Assembly: GCA_045540355.1 (NCBI GenBank)
Contig: JAZQHB010000071.1
Location: 49,143-113,142 of the forward strand
Direction of reading: 5' to 3'
DNA length: 64,000 nt
Source of the DNA: RGIG2945 sp045540355
Lineage (GTDB): Bacteria; Bacillota; Clostridia; Oscillospirales; Acutalibacteraceae
Made by a program: the position numbers and the translations under genes. The notes beneath the pieces are model-generated. The model was not told the DNA's origin. It ran no database searches and saw nothing but the letters and a program-made list of their open reading frames with translations. Numbering within the stretch: the first letter of the stretch is position 1; the number at the start of each line of letters is the position of its first letter. This document shows positions 51,226-60,405 of the stretch, in pieces.

Positions 51226-52512
51226 TTACATATATTTTTCCATATATTCTTTAAGTGAAACAACTGTTCCGTTCTTGCGAGCATCTTCAGCCGCAAATGC
51301 AAGCATGTGATTCTGACATGAGATACCGATTTCACTTACATCTTCAGCCTTAAGCTCTCCTGTAAGGTATCTGTAGAGATCTGCGATAATTCCCTCGTCT
51401 CCGCCGCCGTGACCGCCTGTGATGCTGTCACCTACACTTGCGTAGTTTGCATCAATATGTGTAGTTTCGTTTGTATCGAATGAGAATAAGCAGAAAGCCT
51501 GGTCAGCGGGCATACTCATATTTGCAACAAGCTCACCCTTTGTGCCCATAATTCTGAGTCTTCTGCCGCCTCTTGTGAAAGCACTCATAGTCATAACGAC
51601 TGTAAGACCGCCTTCAAATTCCATATTAACTGTCTGATGGTCAACAACATCGTTATCACACTTATAGACGCATTTTCCGTACTGTGTTTCTCTTAAAGCC
51701 TTGAGAACATCGCAGTCTTTGGGATCATGCTTAAGTGTCGCCGCACGACGGAACCAATTGTTACCTTTATCATCGTAATAAAGCTTCATTGCATTGTAGT
51801 AACAGGTTTCACCAACAGGACAACCCTCGATGCAGTAATCGGGTGCACCCTCGGGAGCATTTTCCGCACGGAAATGTCTGCATGAACCGAAGGACTGTAT
51901 TCTTTCACACTTCTTATCAAGCAACCACTGAAGAATATCAAGGTCATGACAGCACTTCTGTAAAAGCATAAATGAGCTTCTGTCTTCATTACCCCAGTTA
52001 CCTCTTACGAAGCTGTGGCTCTGATGCTTGTTACCTACTGCTTCAATATGCTCAACATTTATAACTTCGCCGATAACACCGTCATCAAGAATCTTTTTGA
52101 GTGATTTGAAGAATGATGTGTAACGAAGAACATGGCAAACAAGAACTTTTCTGCCGTATTCTTCAGCTTTTTTCATGATGAGTGCACACTCTTCGGGAGT
52201 GGGAGCTGCAGGCTTTTCAAGTAAGAGGTCATAGCCTAATTCCATTGCCTTGATTGCAGGCTCCGTGTGCATTCTGTCCATTGTTGAAATAATTGCAATA
52301 TCTGCAAACTTCGGGATATCTAAAATCTTTTCCCATGTATCAAAGCAATGCTCATCTGCAATATTGTGTTTATTTTTTACATATTCGCGTCTGTCATCAA
52401 TCGGCTCTGCAACACCGACAACCTTAAACTTTTCAGGCATATCGCCCATCTTGTTTGTGTATGTAGTACCTCTGCCGCCTGCACCGATAACTATTGCCTT
52501 AAACTGTTTCAT
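51226..52512 (-). CDS. Gfo/Idh/MocA-family oxidoreductase with Cys cluster
   Basis: A 428-aa NAD(P)-dependent enzyme: Rossmann motif VIGAGGRGTTYT, STMDRMH, LLEKPAAPTPEEC (EKP motif) and a C-terminal domain with CCHDLDILQWLLD. Unlike the shorter enzyme at 38 kb, it has a Cys-rich insert (CIEGCPVGETCYYNAM, with KHDPKDCD after) that may bind a metal; I know this layout from a subgroup acting on glycans. A C-terminal TGGHGGGDEGIIADLYRYL segment is also typical. AAGGAG precedes the ATG. Monocistronic. Confidence 0.9.
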   Translation of the reverse strand: MKQFKAIVIGAGGRGTTYTNKMGDMPEKFKVVGVAEPIDDRREYVKNKHNIADEHCFDTWEKILDIPKFADIAIISTMDRMHTEPAIKAMELGYDLLLEKPAAPTPEECALIMKKAEEYGRKVLVCHVLRYTSFFKSLKKILDDGVIGEVINVEHIEAVGNKHQSHSFVRGNWGNEDRSSFMLLQKCCHDLDILQWLLDKKCERIQSFGSCRHFRAENAPEGAPDYCIEGCPVGETCYYNAMKLYYDDKGNNWFRRAATLKHDPKDCDVLKALRETQYGKCVYKCDNDVVDHQTVNMEFEGGLTVVMTMSAFTRGGRRLRIMGTKGELVANMSMPADQAFCLFSFDTNETTHIDANYASVGDSITGGHGGGDEGIIADLYRYLTGELKAEDVSEIGISCQNHMLAFAAEDARKNGTVVSLKEYMEKYM

Positions 52513-52562
52513 AATAAGAACTCCTTGTTGAAAAAAACATCATTTATTGTTCGCATAAGCAA

Positions 52563-52591
52563 ATTATAGCATACCACAAATATTTTTATAA
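52563..52591 (-). promoter_or_regulatory. Predicted extended -10 promoter of the oxidoreductase
   Basis: Minus strand TATAAT with TGc directly upstream; the -35 (TTATAA at 17 bp) is poor. Confidence 0.45.
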
Positions 52592-52668
52592 ATCAACAAT
52601 AAAATAACAAAAATAAAGTTTTTCACACCCCTGTTTTTAAAAAACAGGAATAAATGCATAGGATGAAC

Positions 52669-52697
52669 AAAAAAGACAGTGTAAAACTGTCTTTTTT
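52669..52697 (-). terminator. Terminator of the ceramidase-like gene
   Basis: AAAAAAGACAGT, five-base loop, ACTGTCTTTTTT: perfect 12-bp stem with T run on both strands. A second palindrome CCTGTTTT-TAA-AAAACAGG lies at 52630-52648. Confidence 0.85.
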
Positions 52698-52726
52698 GTG
52701 GTCTATGTATTTTTAACATTTCTTAA

Positions 52727-54370
52727 TTATTTCATTTCATCAAGCATAGTGTAATATTCCTCAACAAGGAATGAACCCATGTGCTTGCCTACTGATAAGA
52801 CCTCATCTGCAATTTCTTCACCTATGATGTGACCCATAAATGCAAAGTTGTTGTCTGTTAAAACATAACCGAGTGCATCGTTTGTGATGCTTACAGGATA
52901 AATCTTAACACCGTCAACTGCATTTGAAAGGCTATCATAAGGCCATACCGCATCGTCCCAAGTTGTGCCGTTTGTAATTTCATCATCCCAGAAAACCTCG
53001 GGATAAAGCTCTGTCGGGAAAAGTGCAAAAGCAAACTCGTTGCCGAACTCGATATATCCCATTTCTGACGGCATACAGTAAGTACCGTCTGCCTTTTTGA
53101 TAACCTGATTGTTTACAAGTCTTGCTTCACAAGCCAATACAAGAATACTGTTTTCAGGTTTGATAAAAATCTCTTTGTGTGTTGCGTTGATAACAGGCTC
53201 AAGCTCCTCTGTAAAATCAGCTTCAAGTACTAATTCTGCAAATTCACCGCCGAGGTATTTTGCCTGAGCACCCATTTCGTCCCACTCGCTCATACCTGTT
53301 GTATCGACACGAATATCTCTTGATACCTGACCTACCGCACCGGGAATCATAACAAGGTTTGCACCTGTTTCTTCCTTAATTGCTTTATCCATGTAATAGA
53401 TGTAGTCAGAACCGACAAGACCGTTGCTTGCGCTGAATGATGTTGCATGGCAGGTTATGTCTGTGAGATATGTAGCTTCACTGCCTGAGTCAGGTTTAAA
53501 GTAAAGAGCCGCTGTGTCAGGGATATCCTCTTTTGAAATAAGACCCCTTTTGTCCTTAATAAATTCGCTGAAGTCGATTTCATCATAATAAAGCTTTCCG
53601 CTTTCCATATCCTCAAACGCTTCTTTGATTGCTTCGATTGATTGTGCAACAAAATACTCCTTAAAGTATTCGGCAGTCTTCATTCCGGGGATATTGTTCT
53701 TTATTCCGAAATAGTTATAGAAACCGTTAAGGAGAAGCTTAGGAATAGCACCTGTACTTACACCCTGAGTATCAAGCACGGAATGAGCGTGAGTTGCGGA
53801 AATATTTATGCTCGCAACCTTTATGCCCTCTGCTTCACAGTATTCCATAACACCCTTGCGGATAGCTCTTGTATCTGTTGAAGTAACACCGAGAGAATCA
53901 ATCGCACCCATGACAACCGCACCTTCACCGCTGTTATCATCTATTACCGCAACACGGATTCTCTGGTCATCATAAACACCCTGAGCTTTTTTATCGGTCA
54001 AATCTCTGCCGAGGTTGTATTTGCCGTTATCAATATCTTCGGGCAAAATACTCTTGCTTGCATAACCGAGTGACCAATATGCACCGTCTGCCGCTTCTGT
54101 CTGATAATTTTCACGACCAGGCATAAAGCCTGCTTCTATACCGTTGTATTCAGCTTCTTCAAGCCAACCGACGGGGTCAGGATAAACATCACAGACAAAG
54201 CTTACAACCTTTTCAACTATTACATTGAGTGTGTCATAAAGCACCTTCATGATTTTAGTACCGACAGTTGCAAAATTAACATCTGCAGCATAAGAAACCA
54301 CGGAATTACTGCAGAAAAGCATTGTAAAACAAAGTATAATTGCCAAAATTTTTGTCATTCTTTTTTTCAT
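52727..54370 (-). CDS. Secreted neutral/alkaline ceramidase-like protein
   Basis: A 547-aa exported protein with signal peptide to about residue 28 (VVSYAA). The central INISATHAHSVLDTQG matches the THxH zinc motif of neutral ceramidases and related amidohydrolases, and YLTDITCHATSFSASNGLVGSDY and MIPGAVGQVSRDI are further family-like segments. It is shorter than typical ceramidases (about 640-700 aa), so it may belong to a related, uncharacterised branch; ceramide is unproven as substrate. AAGGAGG precedes the ATG. The promoter is a full consensus. Confidence 0.75.
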   Translation of the reverse strand: MKKRMTKILAIILCFTMLFCSNSVVSYAADVNFATVGTKIMKVLYDTLNVIVEKVVSFVCDVYPDPVGWLEEAEYNGIEAGFMPGRENYQTEAADGAYWSLGYASKSILPEDIDNGKYNLGRDLTDKKAQGVYDDQRIRVAVIDDNSGEGAVVMGAIDSLGVTSTDTRAIRKGVMEYCEAEGIKVASINISATHAHSVLDTQGVSTGAIPKLLLNGFYNYFGIKNNIPGMKTAEYFKEYFVAQSIEAIKEAFEDMESGKLYYDEIDFSEFIKDKRGLISKEDIPDTAALYFKPDSGSEATYLTDITCHATSFSASNGLVGSDYIYYMDKAIKEETGANLVMIPGAVGQVSRDIRVDTTGMSEWDEMGAQAKYLGGEFAELVLEADFTEELEPVINATHKEIFIKPENSILVLACEARLVNNQVIKKADGTYCMPSEMGYIEFGNEFAFALFPTELYPEVFWDDEITNGTTWDDAVWPYDSLSNAVDGVKIYPVSITNDALGYVLTDNNFAFMGHIIGEEIADEVLSVGKHMGSFLVEEYYTMLDEMK

Positions 54371-54395
54371 AATATGTACCTCCTTATCTTATTTA

Positions 54396-54424
54396 ATTAT
54401 AAATAAAAAATAATTTTGTGTCAA
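54396..54424 (-). promoter_or_regulatory. Consensus promoter of the ceramidase-like gene
   Basis: Minus strand TTGACA, 17-bp spacer, TATAAT: an exact sigma-A consensus. The -35 overlaps the stop codon of the upstream gene. Confidence 0.8.
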
Positions 54425-54822
54425 TATTTTTCATCAAAGCGATAAACCGTTATCAGCACATTATCTCTTGAAAAAATATAGATACAGCCGTCATAAAGCA
54501 ATACTACCGAGTTTTCGTTTTTCATTTCAATTCGGTTAAGCTCTCCGGCGGTTTTGCTGTCAGCCTGTCTTTTGCTTACCCCGAAACGATATGCCAAACT
54601 CGCCTTTTTTTTCATAGCTTCATAGTCATAAATTCCGAGCCGTTCCGCCATTCTTTCACAAGCATGGTCAGTAAGTGCAAAATCGTATTCGTGGGGATCT
54701 AAAAAACCGTCCAATTGATAGTCTTCTCTTATCTGCTCTCTGATACTCTGTCTTTTGCTGATAAGTATAATCACCAAAAGTGCAAAAATAAAAATCAGAA
54801 ATAGCATCACTTCAAAATTCAC
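54421..54822 (-). CDS. Membrane-anchored small protein with HxxER motif
   Basis: A 133-aa protein starting at GTG with GGGGGTG five bases upstream. Residues 2-22 are a membrane span (FEVMLFLIFIFALLVIILIS). The soluble part has DFALTDHACERMAERLGI and, at the end, SVVLLYDGCIYIFSRDNVLITVYR. The H-x-x-E-R-x-x-x-R helix and the beta strands ending TVY resemble the DUF4258/BrnT-like ribonuclease-toxin fold, but here with a membrane anchor. No partner antitoxin is adjacent. Function unknown. Confidence 0.65.
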   Translation of the reverse strand: MNFEVMLFLIFIFALLVIILISKRQSIREQIREDYQLDGFLDPHEYDFALTDHACERMAERLGIYDYEAMKKKASLAYRFGVSKRQADSKTAGELNRIEMKNENSVVLLYDGCIYIFSRDNVLITVYRFDEKY

Positions 54823-54880
54823 AAAAACACCCCCACTAATTGTGTTGTCTCAAGCAATATACAAAGGCGTTTCTTGTGCC

Positions 54881-55168
54881 TCACTTAAGTTCAATTTCAC
54901 CAAGTATAGTGTTTGTGATATATTCATCTTTAAATCCTCGTAAAATTGCCATGTGCGGTTGTTCGATGTGGATTTGCTGATGTTTTTTTGATTCCCATTG
55001 TTCAATCAACAACAATTCGTTCGGGTCTTTTTCGGAGAGATAATAATCATATTTTATGCAACCGTCTTCATTTCTTATTGCATCTAAAACTCCCGTATCC
55101 TTTACCGTCTGAATAAACGCCTCACGCTTATTCTCAAGACACTCAAATTTTACATATATGGTATACAT
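54881..55168 (-). CDS. ABM-domain protein (putative quinol monooxygenase, YgiN-like)
   Basis: A 95-aa dimeric alpha+beta-barrel protein. MYTIYVKFECLENKREAFIQ, GCIKYDYYLSEKDPNELLLI, then EQWESKKHQQIHIEQPHM is the usual antibiotic-biosynthesis-monooxygenase pattern. The start at 55168 follows AAGGAGG at seven bases; an earlier frame start has no site. Members oxidise quinols or take part in stress responses; the substrate is unknown. Divergent from the 1065-aa gene. Confidence 0.88.
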   Translation of the reverse strand: MYTIYVKFECLENKREAFIQTVKDTGVLDAIRNEDGCIKYDYYLSEKDPNELLLIEQWESKKHQQIHIEQPHMAILRGFKDEYITNTILGEIELK

Positions 55169-55196
55169 ATCAAAACCTCCTTGCTTTGTTAATTCA

Positions 55197-55225
55197 ATTA
55201 TATACATTCATTTAAAAAATCGCAA
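55197..55225 (-). promoter_or_regulatory. Predicted promoter of the ABM-domain gene
   Basis: Minus strand TTGCGA, 17-bp spacer, TATAAT. Confidence 0.6.
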
Positions 55226-55246
55226 TACAGAACTTATATTCTTTTA

Positions 55247-55275
55247 TTGCAAAATCATTTCAACTGTGTTATGCT
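55247..55275 (+). promoter_or_regulatory. Predicted promoter of the 1065-aa gene
   Basis: TTGCAA, 17-bp spacer, TATGCT. Confidence 0.5.
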
Positions 55276-55309
55276 TTACCAATAAACACCTCAAAGGATG
55301 TGAATTAAA

Positions 55310-58300
55310 ATGAGTTTTGAAACTTATAAAAAATTTTTTGAAGATTACGAAAGCGGTGTGACGATCCGTCCGCAGAAAACTGCCGAATTTAATTTTTCTG
55401 CAGAGATTAAGGAAGATAAAAAATACCGTTTATTTGTCATCGGCGACACGTCCAGATATTATATGTGGAAAAACGAGCCCGATAATCCTCAGTTTTACAG
55501 ACTCATAACTGATGCACTTGATAGTAAAAATGCAAATCAGGACCAGTTCTGTCTTGATTTATCTTGCGATAACGAAAAAGAGTACATAAAACGTGTTTAT
55601 AAAAAAGTCTTATGGAGACCCGTGCTTTCATATCTCGGAATGGCAATCGTTCCTGAAGAATGGAAAACAGGTCTTTCCGTCAAGGCAGAAAATCTAAGGA
55701 TTTCCGACAACGGATTTTTGAGAATGCGAGTCGATGTACGTCTTAAAAAAGACGGTGTCAGCCGTCACAGCGTTCATGCTTCACCTGACAAAACTTATAT
55801 AATCAGCATCCCCGAAGGAACTTACGATTGGCAGAAGCTTGCCCGAAACATCGAAATTCCGCTTGATACTGCCAATGTCTGTGTATTTATTGAGGGTAAA
55901 GGTTATAGCGGAAAAGTATGGGTAGAACGTCCCATTTTGTTCGGAGAAGACCAGAACCTTTTGCCTGACTTTGCCCCGACTGTTACAGACAGAGAAAAAT
56001 TCGAGTGGACCGCACAGTATTTAAGCCGTAAAGAATGGCCCGAATTTGAAGTCAGATTAAACGGTGAAACAATTTTCTGCAACAAAGTTTTTGAGCGTTG
56101 CCACACCTGCAGTGAATGGGAAATCAGCTTGCCGAAAGAACATTTAAAAGAAAATAACATTCTTGAAATCAAGCTTCTTTCGGACTATCACGATCCGCTA
56201 CCCTATTGCATTAAAGAATTGGGTATCATTGAACAACCTGATGCTCCTGTAAGTATTATCAGCACTTCAAACGTAGGTGTCGCAAACGGCAAAGCTTATG
56301 TTTTGCTTCACATAAACAAACCTTGCACTCTGAAACTTGAATATCTTAACGAAAACTTAAGCGGTAAGACAGAATATATTTTTGACGATGCGGGTTATCA
56401 CGGAATTTCATTTGATTGTAAAAATCCTTGCAACAATGCCGAGTTTAAAATTACTTGTGACGAAACAGTTTTAAACGGCAAAATTGACAGAATCATCATA
56501 AAAGAAAACGACAACGTTATTGCAGGAACAGGCGATATGGTTTACATCGCTCAGGACCTTGATTATATGATGGAATTTCTTGCCTGGTATGTTTCAAACA
56601 ACGTCGGAAACTTTTTGACTTTCCGTCCTATCTACCGTTGGTGCGGAACAAAACTTATCAATCACGAATGTTGGAAACCTTTTATAAAAGTTCTTAATGA
56701 ACTCGGTATGAAATACGTCATCATCTGTGACGGACGTGAGTTGCCCGGTCTTAACGCAAATCCCGGTGATGAGCTTTTAGAGGGCGAAGGATATTTAGGC
56801 CGACAGGCACATGAAAATGACGGCGCAATCTTTTATTGGTGGCAGAGAGGCGTCAAAAATGAACCTGCAGAAGAACAATGGCACGACTTGTGTCTTATGG
56901 CTTTTAACGAAGACCCCGAACATTCAAATTGCAGATTCAAGCCTGAAAGCTTCATTAATGACGGTGAAGTTCTGAAGCGCTATATCAATAAAGATTATCC
57001 CCGTGATATGAAATTTGCCGAGAAATACACTTCTGACCAGTTAAGAGCAATCACAAACGGCGAAACCCGACACACAGGCCCCAGTGTTCTCTTCAAAGCA
57101 TTTAAAAATGCGGGTTACGATTGGGTCGGTGCAGAAACCATGTATTCTACATTCGAGCCGCAGATGGCATTTTTACGCGGTTTCTGCAAAGCTAACGATA
57201 TGGATTCTTTCGGCGTGCACCATGCGCTTCAATGGTCGTCTTCACCCTTTGATGATATTCAGCATTCTGACCGTTACCGCCTCGCTCTTTACCTTTCTTA
57301 TATGCTCGGTGTTACTGACATCAACACAGAAGAAGGTCTTTGGAGAATGGAAGAATATTTCCTTCATCCCCACAGATTCACAGAAACCTGTAAGGAACAC
57401 CTAAAACAACATCAGGATCTTTACAACTATATAAAAACCCACACCCGTTCAGGTGAGTTCTATACTCCGTTTGCCTTTGTAAACGGCAAACACGACGGTT
57501 TCACTCTCTTTGCTCTTGATAATATGTGGGGTTGGGAACAAACTCCCTCTACTTGTGCAGAGATAAGTTGGCATGAGCTTCTGAAGATTATTTACCCGCT
57601 TTCAAGACCTCAGGAAGTACTCTACCGCCACGGCCTCAAAGATTGCAAAAAGCCTGTCGGATACTTCACCGGTACGCCCGACGGCAACGCAGATGTCGTC
57701 CCGATTGAAAGCTCTGTTGAAAAGTTCAGCACTTACAAGCTTCTTATTTTTGCAGGCTACAATATGTGCGAAAGTGAAGATGCAGAAAAACTTCTTGACT
57801 ACGTAAAACAAGGCGGCAAAATAATTCTTACACGTGCACATCTTACCAACACAACAGATTATGAGAAAATCCGCAACTTCGATATGGCTTTTGAAAATCA
57901 CGCTTTTTCATTTACAGACGGCACTCCCGAATTCAAAGATAATATTTGCCTGAATTCCACGCCTTGCGATGAGATTCTCGAAACAACCGCTGACGGATTG
58001 CCGCTTGTTATGAAATATAAAATCGGCAAAGGCGAAGTAATTCTCTTAAACACCAAAGTTTATCCCGCACATGAATCAATATGGAACACATACAAAAAGC
58101 TTGTTGAAACTGAAATCAAAAAAGCCACACAAGAAGAAACTGTGTGGGCTGAAACAGGTAATGATGTCGGTACGGCTGTTTACAAACAAACAGATGGCAG
58201 TACCCATATATACTTCCTTGCGGTTGACTGGTATAACGGCAGAAACGGTATAAGAAGTGCAAAGCTTTTGGTTGATAATAACCGCTACGATGTCGCACTT

Positions 58301-58507
58301 CCTTTCGGTGTTATGACAAAAGCAGTTGTGAAAGATAACATCGCAGTATGGCCGTTGAGTGAAGACGGCGAAGTTATCAGCATCAACCAAAATACCGCAA
58401 CAGTACAAGGTAACAGTATCGTCAACTTCACCCTCGCAAAAGACGGTATCACCAAAACAATAACAATCGACTTCACCCAAACCGCAGTTGCAGAAATAGA
58501 AATTTAA
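55310..58507 (+). CDS. Large unrecognised multi-domain protein, putative glycoside hydrolase
   Basis: A 1065-aa cytoplasmic protein with no signal peptide. Residues 1-400 are beta-rich, with two or three sandwich modules (RMRVDVRLKKDG; FEVRLNGETIF...ENNILEIKLLSDY, like the sugar-binding domain of GH2). A central alpha/beta region (about 415-720) has barrel-like pieces such as LTFRPIYRWCGTKLINHECW, LGMKYVIICDGRELPG and DWVGAETMYSTFEPQMAFLRG. About 775-900 looks like a GH42-type trimerisation domain (TYKLLIFAGYNMCESEDAEKLL then DYVKQGGKIILTRA). A beta C-terminus follows. I do not recognise the family. It stands alone between a divergent promoter region and a terminator. Confidence 0.6.
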   Translation: MSFETYKKFFEDYESGVTIRPQKTAEFNFSAEIKEDKKYRLFVIGDTSRYYMWKNEPDNPQFYRLITDALDSKNANQDQFCLDLSCDNEKEYIKRVYKKVLWRPVLSYLGMAIVPEEWKTGLSVKAENLRISDNGFLRMRVDVRLKKDGVSRHSVHASPDKTYIISIPEGTYDWQKLARNIEIPLDTANVCVFIEGKGYSGKVWVERPILFGEDQNLLPDFAPTVTDREKFEWTAQYLSRKEWPEFEVRLNGETIFCNKVFERCHTCSEWEISLPKEHLKENNILEIKLLSDYHDPLPYCIKELGIIEQPDAPVSIISTSNVGVANGKAYVLLHINKPCTLKLEYLNENLSGKTEYIFDDAGYHGISFDCKNPCNNAEFKITCDETVLNGKIDRIIIKENDNVIAGTGDMVYIAQDLDYMMEFLAWYVSNNVGNFLTFRPIYRWCGTKLINHECWKPFIKVLNELGMKYVIICDGRELPGLNANPGDELLEGEGYLGRQAHENDGAIFYWWQRGVKNEPAEEQWHDLCLMAFNEDPEHSNCRFKPESFINDGEVLKRYINKDYPRDMKFAEKYTSDQLRAITNGETRHTGPSVLFKAFKNAGYDWVGAETMYSTFEPQMAFLRGFCKANDMDSFGVHHALQWSSSPFDDIQHSDRYRLALYLSYMLGVTDINTEEGLWRMEEYFLHPHRFTETCKEHLKQHQDLYNYIKTHTRSGEFYTPFAFVNGKHDGFTLFALDNMWGWEQTPSTCAEISWHELLKIIYPLSRPQEVLYRHGLKDCKKPVGYFTGTPDGNADVVPIESSVEKFSTYKLLIFAGYNMCESEDAEKLLDYVKQGGKIILTRAHLTNTTDYEKIRNFDMAFENHAFSFTDGTPEFKDNICLNSTPCDEILETTADGLPLVMKYKIGKGEVILLNTKVYPAHESIWNTYKKLVETEIKKATQEETVWAETGNDVGTAVYKQTDGSTHIYFLAVDWYNGRNGIRSAKLLVDNNRYDVALPFGVMTKAVVKDNIAVWPLSEDGEVISINQNTATVQGNSIVNFTLAKDGITKTITIDFTQTAVAEIEI

Positions 58508-58511
58508 TTGC

Positions 58512-58547
58512 AAAAATTCCCTCAGATTTTTCCGAGGGAATTTTTTG
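58512..58547. terminator. Bidirectional terminator
   Basis: AAAAATTCCCTC, ten-base loop, GAGGGAATTTTT, T run. Confidence 0.85.
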
Positions 58548-58570
58548 TTATCTGTTATAAATCTTCCGAA

Positions 58571-60211
58571 TTATTTCTGATTTTCTGCAAGTTCCAAAGC
58601 CGCATCTATATTATCTGCAACAAATATTTTATCAAGAAGATTTGCTTTTTCAAGGGTTTTCATCGGTTGTTCGTTCAGATGCGAAAGAATAAGAGTTTTG
58701 TTCTGCTTTTTACACAATTTGATAATCGTTTCAAAACTATGAAGACCCGATGCATCAATCGCAGGCACGCTTCTCATTCTCAGAACAAGCACTTGCTTGT
58801 CCGCGTTTTTGATAACATCTGCAATTTTTGTTGATGCACCAAAGAAAATCGGTCCTGTGATTTCAAACACCATTGTGTTTACGGGAACCTTTTTAAAACG
58901 GATATTTTCGTCATCGGTATTTTCATCAAATTCTTTCCAACCGTAAGCATCTGTGACATCACTCATACGCTTCATAAACATAACAGTCGCAAGAATTACA
59001 CCGACAACGATCGCAACAACAAGGTCAAATACTACGGTAAGAATAAATGTGACGAGTAATATAAGAGTATCACTTTTGGGAGCTTTTTTAACAATCGCCA
59101 CAAACTCTCTCCACTCACTCATATTATAAGCAACAACAAAAAGAATCGCTGCAATAGTAGGCATCGGAATAAGTGCCGCATAAGGCATAAGTACCACCAG
59201 AACAAGAAGAAGCACAACAGCGTGAACCATACCCGCAACGGGAGTTCTTCCGCCGTTTTTTATGTTTGCCGCTGTTCGTGCAATAGCACCTGTTGCAGGA
59301 ATACCTCCGAAAAGTGCCGACGCGATATTACCCGCACCCTGAGCAATGAGCTCTGTGTTGGAGTTATGACGGCTGCCGGTCATACCGTCTGCAACAACAC
59401 AGGACAACAGCGACTCAACCGCCGCAAGAACTGCAATCGTGAATGCATCGGGAATAATAGCTTTTACGGTTTCAAATGAAAATTCCGGAATCGACGGCAC
59501 GGGAAGTGCAGACGAAATCGTATACAAAGAGCCTATTGTATTTACATTCATATCAAATATTTTCACAAGTACCGCTGAAATAATTATTGCAAAAATTGAC
59601 GGCGGAATTTTCTTGATGAACTTCGGAAATACAATAAGAATCGCAAGAGATACCGCACCTATTATAAAAGCCTCAAAATTAAATGTATGAAATTGATGCA
59701 CAACCTCTTTAATCTTGTCAATTGTTTCAATCGGAGAATTCACAAATGTAAGTCCGAGGAAATCTTTAATCTGACCGATAATAAGTGTTACGGCAATACC
59801 GGTCGTAAAGCCCGTTGTGATAGTATAAGGAATAAATTTTATCAGACTTCCGAGCTTGAACACACCCATAAGTATGAGCAATATACCCGCTATTAAAGTT
59901 GCAAGAACAAGTCCCGAAAAACCGTTTTTCGCGACAATACCGGCAACGATTGTGGCAAACGCCGCAGTAGGTCCTGCAATCTGAACACGGCTACCGCCAA
60001 GCATAGAAATAACAAAACCTGCAATTATTGCAGTATAGAGTCCCTGCTCGGGAGTAACACCCGAAGCAAGTGCAAGTGCGATTGAAAGCGGAAGTGCAAT
60101 AATCGCAACAATAACACCGGAAGTCAAATCTTTGCCAAACTGTGCACCGCTATAACCTTTCAAACACGAAACAAGTTTGGGTTTAAAAACAGGTTGCTTT
60201 GTTTTTTCCAT
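58571..60211 (-). CDS. SulP (SLC26)-family anion transporter with STAS domain
   Basis: A 546-aa membrane protein started at the ATG at 60211 with GGTGG five bases upstream. It has about 10-12 hydrophobic spans with the family's DLTSGVIVAIIALPLSIALA, GVTPEQGLYTAIIAGF, GSRVQIAGPTAAFATIVAGI and NIASALFGGIPATGAIARTA segments. A C-terminal STAS domain occupies about 430-540 (MVFEITGPIFFGASTKIADV, RMRSVPAIDASGLHSFE). SulP proteins carry sulfate, bicarbonate or dicarboxylates; the ion here is unknown. Confidence 0.93.
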   Translation of the reverse strand: MEKTKQPVFKPKLVSCLKGYSGAQFGKDLTSGVIVAIIALPLSIALALASGVTPEQGLYTAIIAGFVISMLGGSRVQIAGPTAAFATIVAGIVAKNGFSGLVLATLIAGILLILMGVFKLGSLIKFIPYTITTGFTTGIAVTLIIGQIKDFLGLTFVNSPIETIDKIKEVVHQFHTFNFEAFIIGAVSLAILIVFPKFIKKIPPSIFAIIISAVLVKIFDMNVNTIGSLYTISSALPVPSIPEFSFETVKAIIPDAFTIAVLAAVESLLSCVVADGMTGSRHNSNTELIAQGAGNIASALFGGIPATGAIARTAANIKNGGRTPVAGMVHAVVLLLVLVVLMPYAALIPMPTIAAILFVVAYNMSEWREFVAIVKKAPKSDTLILLVTFILTVVFDLVVAIVVGVILATVMFMKRMSDVTDAYGWKEFDENTDDENIRFKKVPVNTMVFEITGPIFFGASTKIADVIKNADKQVLVLRMRSVPAIDASGLHSFETIIKLCKKQNKTLILSHLNEQPMKTLEKANLLDKIFVADNIDAALELAENQK

Positions 60212-60243
60212 AATTACCACCATTTCATAAAAATCACCGATAA

Positions 60244-60286
60244 ATTATACGACTTAAACCGCAGATTTTCAAGGAATTTTGCGGTT
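60244..60286 (-). promoter_or_regulatory. SulP promoter with inverted repeat around the -35
   Basis: Minus strand TTGAAA (60272-60267), 17-bp spacer, TATAAT (60249-60244). AACCGCA (60257-60263) and TGCGGTT (60280-60286) flank the -35 symmetrically and may form an operator. Confidence 0.6.
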
Positions 60287-60359
60287 CTTTTATCAATTTT
60301 ATGTTTTATTACAATTTAAAAATTTTATATGAATTTTTCTGTGCAAATTGTTTCAGAGC

Positions 60360-60396
60360 AAAAAACGACCTCGCAAGATTTCTCCTGCAAGGTCGT
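60360..60396 (-). terminator. Terminator of the GH39-like gene
   Basis: Minus strand ACGACCT...AGGTCGT with inner TGCA/TGC pairing, then TTTTTT. Confidence 0.75.
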
Positions 60397-60405
60397 AATT
60401 TTATT

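Noticed and set aside
58076..58513. 145-codon minus-strand frame at the end of the 1065-aa gene
   Set aside because: Cys-rich antisense shadow with no ribosome site; the plus-strand gene explains the region.
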